This document shows positions 59,070 through 64,000 of a stretch of DNA of 64,000 nt, piece after piece. Source of the stretch: Phaeodactylibacter sp. (GTDB taxonomy: Bacteria; Bacteroidota; Bacteroidia; Chitinophagales; Saprospiraceae). The notes under the pieces were generated by a model, which was given only the letters and a program-made list of their open reading frames with translations, made no database searches and had not been told where the DNA came from. How positions within the stretch are numbered: position 1 is the first letter of the stretch; every line of letters begins with the position of its first letter. Made by a program: the position numbers and the translations under genes. Where the stretch lies: NCBI RefSeq assembly GCF_022763345.1, contig NZ_JALEGS010000068.1:124001-188000 (forward strand), given 5' to 3'.

Positions 59070-60581
59070 ATGGAGCAAGCGACCATAACGGGCAGGGTAT
59101 ATGTACAGCAAAACGATCTTCAAAAAGGCATCCCCAACGTAAGTGTTTCCGATGGCAAAATGGTCGTGCAGACAGATGCAGACGGGCGCTATACCCTGCC
59201 AAAGCCTAAAGCAGAGGGTGTCATCTTTATTACCAAGCCCGTTGGGTACGAGCTGCCGCTGAATGCCCACAATCAGCCACAGTTTTTCTATTTTATCCGC
59301 CCAGAGGGCAGCCCCAATAATGCCGAGCTGGAATACGAGGGTTTCGAGCCTGCCTCACTACCCGAAACCATAGATTTTGAACTGCTGCCGGGTCGGCGGC
59401 AGGAGCAGTTCAGGGCGGTCTTTTTTGGCGATATTCAGCCTAAGACCGAGGAAGAAGTCGGTTTTTTCCAGCAGCTCATGGTACAGCACCTCCTGCATCA
59501 GCCCATGGACTTTTTTGTGCCGCTCGGGGATATTGCCTGGGACGGGCTTGCCCTCTATCCGGAGATTCGGGACGCCCTTTCCGGGATTGGAAAGCCATAC
59601 TACACAGTCTGCGGCAACCATGATATCAACCTGCGGGCTACAGATTCGGCATTCAGCCGGGAGACCTTTCAGCGCTACTTTGTGCCTACTTACTATGCTT
59701 TCGACTATGGGGAGGTACACTTTGTGGTGCTGGACGATATCGGCTACACAGGCTGGAATACCGAGGATGATACCTCTGGCATCACTCAGGGTTACCTTTC
59801 GCACCGACAGCTAGACTGGCTCCGCAATGACCTGGAAACCGTTCCCGAGGAGAAGCTGGTGGTGCTGCTTATGCACATTCCCATCTACACCGATATACTG
59901 CCCGCTGATACCTACCGCAATATTCAAAACCGGGACGATTTGTTTGATATTTTGGACCACCGAAAGCAGGTGCTGGCGCTGGCTGCACACACCCACTTTG
60001 TAGAGCACGTTGACTTACGCGAAGGCGGCTGGTCGGGCGATGGGGCCTTTCAGCATCTGGTCTGCGGAGCGGCCTGCGGAGCCTGGTGGAAAGGGCCCCG
60101 AGATTGGACCGGGCTACCCGTTCGACTGGGGATGGATGGCACCCCCAATGGGTTCTGGGTTTTCGATTTCGATGGGGCTGCTTATACCTATCGCTTTCAG
60201 CCGGCAGGCCAGCCCGAACAGGAGCAGGTGGGGGTACGGGCGCCCATTTCAGGACCGCTTGCTGTCTGTACGGATGGACAGGAGGTCATTGCAAATATTT
60301 ATGCAGCCAGTTACGAAGCGGCCGTCACCTGCCAGATTGATGAGGGCGTGCCTGTACCTATGAAGCGCACGGTGGAAAAAGACCCACTTGTTTTGCACAT
60401 GCTCGAGCAATACCCGGAAGATTATCCGCATTGGATGAAAGCCAGGGATTGTGCGCACCTTTGGAAAGCGCCGCTCCCGGATCATTTAAAGCCGGGCGTA
60501 CATACCCTTACTTTCACTGCCATGGAGCCGGATGGGCGTACCACCACTGGGAAGCACACCTTTCGGTTATCCGTTGGTTGA
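59070..60581 (+). CDS. Calcineurin-like metallophosphoesterase with N- and C-terminal beta domains
   Basis: The protein is 503 residues with no signal peptide seen (starts MEQATITGRVYVQQND). A carboxypeptidase-regulatory-like/Metallophos_N beta domain covers about 1-100. The phosphoesterase core covers about 110-330 with the metal motifs FFGDIQPK, LGDIAWDG, CGNHDIN, LLMHIP and AAHTHF. A C-terminal MetallophosC beta domain follows (about 340-500). The set is typical of Bacteroidota proteins of this type, some predicted to cut phosphodiesters on lipids or nucleotides. The substrate is not readable. It is convergent with the M14 carboxypeptidase gene. Confidence 0.85.
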   Translation: MEQATITGRVYVQQNDLQKGIPNVSVSDGKMVVQTDADGRYTLPKPKAEGVIFITKPVGYELPLNAHNQPQFFYFIRPEGSPNNAELEYEGFEPASLPETIDFELLPGRRQEQFRAVFFGDIQPKTEEEVGFFQQLMVQHLLHQPMDFFVPLGDIAWDGLALYPEIRDALSGIGKPYYTVCGNHDINLRATDSAFSRETFQRYFVPTYYAFDYGEVHFVVLDDIGYTGWNTEDDTSGITQGYLSHRQLDWLRNDLETVPEEKLVVLLMHIPIYTDILPADTYRNIQNRDDLFDILDHRKQVLALAAHTHFVEHVDLREGGWSGDGAFQHLVCGAACGAWWKGPRDWTGLPVRLGMDGTPNGFWVFDFDGAAYTYRFQPAGQPEQEQVGVRAPISGPLAVCTDGQEVIANIYAASYEAAVTCQIDEGVPVPMKRTVEKDPLVLHMLEQYPEDYPHWMKARDCAHLWKAPLPDHLKPGVHTLTFTAMEPDGRTTTGKHTFRLSVG

Positions 60582-60597
60582 TGCCGGCTTACCTGGC

Positions 60598-62979
60598 TTA
60601 CCGGATGACTTTCAGCCTATGCAAGACTTGCCCTCCAGCTTCCAGCTGCAAGGTGTACAAGCCAGCAGGCTGCGCACGCATGTCCAGCATAAAAGTTTGC
60701 CGGTTGCCAGCAGGAAGTGTTCTGGTGTATACGGTTTGGCCAAGAGCATTTCGTAAAATCACCTGGGCATTGTTGCGTTCAAACGTCCCTTCTACCTGTA
60801 CCGTCAGTTCCTCTTGCACCGGGTTAGGAAATGCCCGCAACGCAGGCGCAGATGGTTGGAAGTCAGAGGCACTTACCGTGATAGAATCCAACGTGACCAC
60901 TTCCAGGTCATCCACATAGAAGCCATCGAGTTGTATGAAGTTATCAGACGCCATTAGGAAACGGATAGAGACAGATTCGCCGAGGTATTCCGTCAGGTCA
61001 ATTTCTTCCTGTACCCACTCATTTTGAATGCCCTGATAGAGCGGCTCTGCGGGCTGAAAACCACCATTGCCAGTCACGGTATAGCGGCCGCAGAGCGGAG
61101 TCCAGCTATTGCCGGCATCCGTGGAAAGCTGCACCTGAGCATAGTCGTAGTCATCCTCGGTTGCCCATCGGGCCTGAAAGCGCAGGAAGGCTTTGCCGGC
61201 TTCTTCATTTAGCGTCAGGTTTTCATTTAGCGTCAACAAGTTGGTTGTTGCAGCGGCGTAATTGCTGAAAGGGCTGTCAGTGAAGGAATTTGGGGCGGAG
61301 ACAAAAGCCTCTGTAGTTGGTGCCCATGAGCCGCTGCTCGTCCAGTTGGACGGGCTGTCCATGGGGTCTGCGAAGACGGTGTTGGTTTCGCCATTGAGGT
61401 AGATTTTTTCCAGCGTATCGCGGTAAACGTATCCGCCATAATCCAATGCAATAGCGAAGCGCACTTCTTCAATAATGGCTGATCCCGGCATCACCAAGTA
61501 GTCGAAGGAGTAGCCCGTGCTTTCCAACAGATCAAGGGTGAGCACCTGTGGAGCGGAAGCCACTACTACATTAGAGCTGCCTGCGGTAACGCTTAGGGTG
61601 GCGCTGCCATCCTCCAGCCCAAACCGCTGTATTTCCATTGGGATCGTACCCTGTAAACTGCTAAGGGTTTCCGGCGTTTCGTCCCGTACTTCAAGGTAGT
61701 AGTGGACGAGGTTTGCCATAGCCAGGTTTTGCCAAAGCACGCCTTTGTTCAACCGGTCGATGGCTGAGGCAGGGGGCCAGAACCCGAAGGTGCCGGGGCC
61801 GACTTCCGGGGTGTAGGAATAGGCTTTGTCCTTGGTCTCCATTTCGCCGTACATCCAGTCGTCGCTGCCCCCATTGACCACGTAGCCCACGGTTTCGGTA
61901 CCGGTGCCCAGCCTGAAGTCGTTGAAGCGGTTCATCACATTGCCCATGCCTTTGAAAAGGGCATCCTCGCTTGTGGGCACATCGTTGTAGCCCCAAGGGT
62001 GGATAAGGAGGTTGCCAAAGGTGTGGTAGTTCAGTATGATTTTGAAGTTATGCAGCTCGCAAAAAGCTTTTGCCGCTTGCGTCTCGGGCTCTGAGAAAGG
62101 CGCATCCCCCCGGAAAACCTGACTGTTTGGGTCGGGAGAGGAGCCGCTGTCGTCAAAACCCCACTCGAAGCCATAGTTGCGGTTAAGGTCTACTCCAAAA
62201 ACATTGCCACCAAAGGGGCGGCGGTTTTTACGCCAAAGCCCGCCTCCCTGCGGCATAATTTGTTCATTGTACACGTAGCCATCCGGGTTGAGGCAGGGGA
62301 TGAAGTACATGGCGGTGTTGTTGAGCAGAAACTGTACTTGGGGGTCGGAGTGATAATTCTCCAGGAGGTGCCACATGTAAAAAATCAGCTGAGAAAGGCT
62401 ATTGGGTTCCCGCGCATGGTGGAGGGCGGTGTAAAGCACCTTGGGCTCGGCAGGCTCGTCCGTAGCTGCATTATCGGATATGCGGAGCCAGTAGATGGGG
62501 CGCCCTTCAAAGGTCGTGAAGGTGTCAATTGGAGTGACAGGCGTGATGAGCTCGGGGAACAGATCATGCATACGCTCCAGTTCGGCTAGCATCTCATCGT
62601 AGGTGAAATAGCCGCCCATTGTGCCGTCTACGTAGTTTTCGGGCGTAGGGATGTCTTCAAAGGGGTCATCCGTGGCGCAATCGCCATTGCGGAACCCGAT
62701 TTGCTGAGGCTGCTGCTGATAATAGGTGCCTACATCTTCAATGGCAATTTGGTAGGGAATGCCAGCGGCTTCGAGCAACTGTACTTCTCTTTCCGAAAAA
62801 TCATTCACGAGGAACGCACCCGGTCGGATAATGCCGTGATCGGTCTCCAGCCCAAGTGCGCCTACTTCCTGAATACTGTGGCGGGACAAGTCGACGCGTA
62901 CCCGGTGGTAAGTGGTTTGTGCTGAAATAAATTGTGCTCCTAAGAGGAGGAGGGCGAAGGGTAGTAACAGTTGCCTCAT
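60598..62979 (-). CDS. Secreted M14 zinc carboxypeptidase with T9SS sorting domain
   Basis: The protein is 793 residues. A signal peptide (about 1-20) and an activation region (about 25-110) are followed by the M14 domain (about 125-420), with ligands His188 and Glu191 (HHAREP), PCLNPDGYVYNEQ, FGVDLNRNYGF and the catalytic Glu region YTPEVGPGTFGF. A beta-sandwich region (about 550-700, WVQEEIDLTEYLGESVSIRF), similar to MAM/immune-inhibitor-like domains, is followed by the T9SS type A domain (about 715-793, FPNPVQEELTV ... GLYTLQLEAGG). It should be secreted and remove C-terminal residues from peptides. Confidence 0.92.
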   Translation of the reverse strand: MRQLLLPFALLLLGAQFISAQTTYHRVRVDLSRHSIQEVGALGLETDHGIIRPGAFLVNDFSEREVQLLEAAGIPYQIAIEDVGTYYQQQPQQIGFRNGDCATDDPFEDIPTPENYVDGTMGGYFTYDEMLAELERMHDLFPELITPVTPIDTFTTFEGRPIYWLRISDNAATDEPAEPKVLYTALHHAREPNSLSQLIFYMWHLLENYHSDPQVQFLLNNTAMYFIPCLNPDGYVYNEQIMPQGGGLWRKNRRPFGGNVFGVDLNRNYGFEWGFDDSGSSPDPNSQVFRGDAPFSEPETQAAKAFCELHNFKIILNYHTFGNLLIHPWGYNDVPTSEDALFKGMGNVMNRFNDFRLGTGTETVGYVVNGGSDDWMYGEMETKDKAYSYTPEVGPGTFGFWPPASAIDRLNKGVLWQNLAMANLVHYYLEVRDETPETLSSLQGTIPMEIQRFGLEDGSATLSVTAGSSNVVVASAPQVLTLDLLESTGYSFDYLVMPGSAIIEEVRFAIALDYGGYVYRDTLEKIYLNGETNTVFADPMDSPSNWTSSGSWAPTTEAFVSAPNSFTDSPFSNYAAATTNLLTLNENLTLNEEAGKAFLRFQARWATEDDYDYAQVQLSTDAGNSWTPLCGRYTVTGNGGFQPAEPLYQGIQNEWVQEEIDLTEYLGESVSIRFLMASDNFIQLDGFYVDDLEVVTLDSITVSASDFQPSAPALRAFPNPVQEELTVQVEGTFERNNAQVILRNALGQTVYTRTLPAGNRQTFMLDMRAQPAGLYTLQLEAGGQVLHRLKVIR

Positions 62980-63084
62980 GAGTTCGTTGTTTCAATATTA
63001 ATCCGAAACGAACATAAGACAAAATTCTGGTACTCTGGTTGGTTGGAAAACCTGATTTGGACAAAAGGCTTGCAGAAAGAGGGC

Positions 63085-64000
63085 TTATTCTTCCCGGATC
63101 AGGGCTGAAACTCGCATGGAACGCAGGGCCGGAGGGAACGCAGCGAGCAGCCCAATTGTCACCACCGTTATCGCCACCGTTACAAAATCCATAAAACGCA
63201 AGCTGATCGGATAGGCTTCTACAATGAAATTACCAGGCACGGTAATGAGCCCAATGTACTTTTGAGCGGCATAAAGCCCGAGTGCCAAAACGATACCAAT
63301 ACCCAGGCCTAACAGGCTGAGCAACACACCCTCTGCCAGGAAAATATCGCGTATGGTCGTTTTCAGCGCCCCCATAGATCGGAGAATAGCAATGTCCGGC
63401 TGCTTTTCCAGCACGATCATCCACAGTGCTCCGATCATGTTGAAGGAAACCAGGAGCAGCATCAGGCTGGCAATGGCGTAGCTGAGCCACTTCTCGATCT
63501 GCATGAGCTTAAGAAAAGCCGCCTCCTGTTCAAAACGGTCTTTGACCTCATAATCTTCGCCGAGCAAAGTGGCGATTTGGGCCACAGCATCTCTGGAATC
63601 CACGCCTTCCTGCAGTCGGATTTCAATAGCGCTGACCTCATCGGCATCCGCTTCCAGTAGGCTACGCGCAAAGCTGATAGGCGCAAGCACGTATTCGTTA
63701 TTGAACTCGTGCTGAATGACAAAGGTGCCGCCCGGATAAATATACCGGCGGCGGAAAGGCTGAAGCTGCCGGCTGAACATTCCCCGGCTTTGGCTTCTCC
63801 GGGGCATGTATACGCCCAGCTCAGTGAAAGGGTCGCCGACGTTGACGTTGAGTTTATCCCGCATGCCCAGGCCGAGTATGGCAAAGTCTTTTTCGCCGTC
63901 TTTCAACCGGTATACGCCTTCCCGGACGGTAGTGTCAATACCCACCACTTTTTCGTAGTTGGGGGCCACACCCTTGAGGGTGCCGAAATCCTGATTGTCC
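63085..64000 (-). CDS. C-terminal part of a FtsX/LolE-type ABC transporter permease, partial
   Basis: The frame runs off the window end; 305 residues are visible. A periplasmic domain (about 1-175) is followed by three transmembrane helices (ASLMLLLVSFNMIGALWMIV, LLSLLGLGIGIVLALGLYA, FVTVAITVVTIGLLAAFPP). The motif LEKQPDIAILRSMGALKTTI after the first helix is the MacB/LolE-family FtsX coupling element. LolC/LolE extracts lipoproteins from the inner membrane; the MacB and FtsX branches are alternatives. Partner ATPase must lie beyond the window. Confidence 0.87.
   Translation of the reverse strand, partial: DNQDFGTLKGVAPNYEKVVGIDTTVREGVYRLKDGEKDFAILGLGMRDKLNVNVGDPFTELGVYMPRRSQSRGMFSRQLQPFRRRYIYPGGTFVIQHEFNNEYVLAPISFARSLLEADADEVSAIEIRLQEGVDSRDAVAQIATLLGEDYEVKDRFEQEAAFLKLMQIEKWLSYAIASLMLLLVSFNMIGALWMIVLEKQPDIAILRSMGALKTTIRDIFLAEGVLLSLLGLGIGIVLALGLYAAQKYIGLITVPGNFIVEAYPISLRFMDFVTVAITVVTIGLLAAFPPALRSMRVSALIREE

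Overview
The window looks like a chromosomal segment of a free-living member of the Bacteroidota, probably class Saprospiria (Lewinella/Phaeodactylibacter-like). The evidence is two secreted enzymes with type IX secretion (T9SS) C-terminal sorting domains, Bacteroidota promoters of the TTG/TTTG plus TAnnTTTG type, weak Shine-Dalgarno sequences, a DASH cryptochrome, a DUF3109 protein, DUF5777 and DUF5723-like barrels, and many CHAT/caspase/TPR proteins. The genus is an inference. There is no integrase, transposase, phage gene or CRISPR array.

Layout. 1-9.1 kb is housekeeping-like: the end of an outer-membrane protein, a tRNA-Met followed by a decayed second copy, an MltD-type lytic transglycosylase with a 46-residue membrane protein upstream, an orphan MoaD, a TPR protein with a degenerate CHAT domain, an SDR-fold protein without catalytic residues, a glucosaminidase and an OmpH/Skp chaperone. 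9.1-12.6 kb holds a LytTR fragment, a Uma2 nuclease, an RtcB ligase and a barrel protein.

12.6-29.7 kb is the first region of special interest. It has an ECF sigma factor with its membrane anti-sigma partner, a divergent caspase-TPR protein, a pirin, and a long minus-strand operon: secreted sandwich/beta protein, M48 protease, effector-less CHASE2 sensor, FecR-like protein, second M48 protease, second FecR-like protein, WD40-caspase. A divergent outer-membrane protein sits at its head. Four genes of this set are preceded by the same ECF-type promoter, (G)GGTAACC with GTAAC-N16-AAATCA (AAATTG at one site), at 14027, 24486, 27984 and 28036. I found it nowhere else in the window. This ties the sigma factor, two caspases, two proteases, a CHASE2 sensor and an envelope protein into one candidate regulon, and I read it as an undescribed envelope-stress or cell-fate system.

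29.7-35.3 kb is mixed: DASH cryptochrome, S41 lipoprotein protease, endonuclease I, DUF3109, RpiB/LacAB. 35.5-48.6 kb is the second region of special interest: four tightly coupled, very large cytosolic genes (1122, 1159, 1476 and 592 aa), the first with a DUF6603 domain and the others unrecognised, ending against a truncated DUF4143-type ATPase.

49.0-55.4 kb, which looks AT-richer by eye, has a secreted metalloprotease, a 680-base repeat-bearing gap, two cytochrome-like proteins with CX4CH motifs and a DUF5777 barrel. 55.5-64 kb has an MtfA-like protein with an altered zinc motif, DUF2214, a bestrophin converging on a GluR0-like glutamate-receptor channel, a phosphoesterase, a T9SS M14 carboxypeptidase and the end of a FtsX/LolE permease.

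All calls come from reading the sequence without database searches. Family names are from recognition of motifs; residue positions are counted or estimated by eye.
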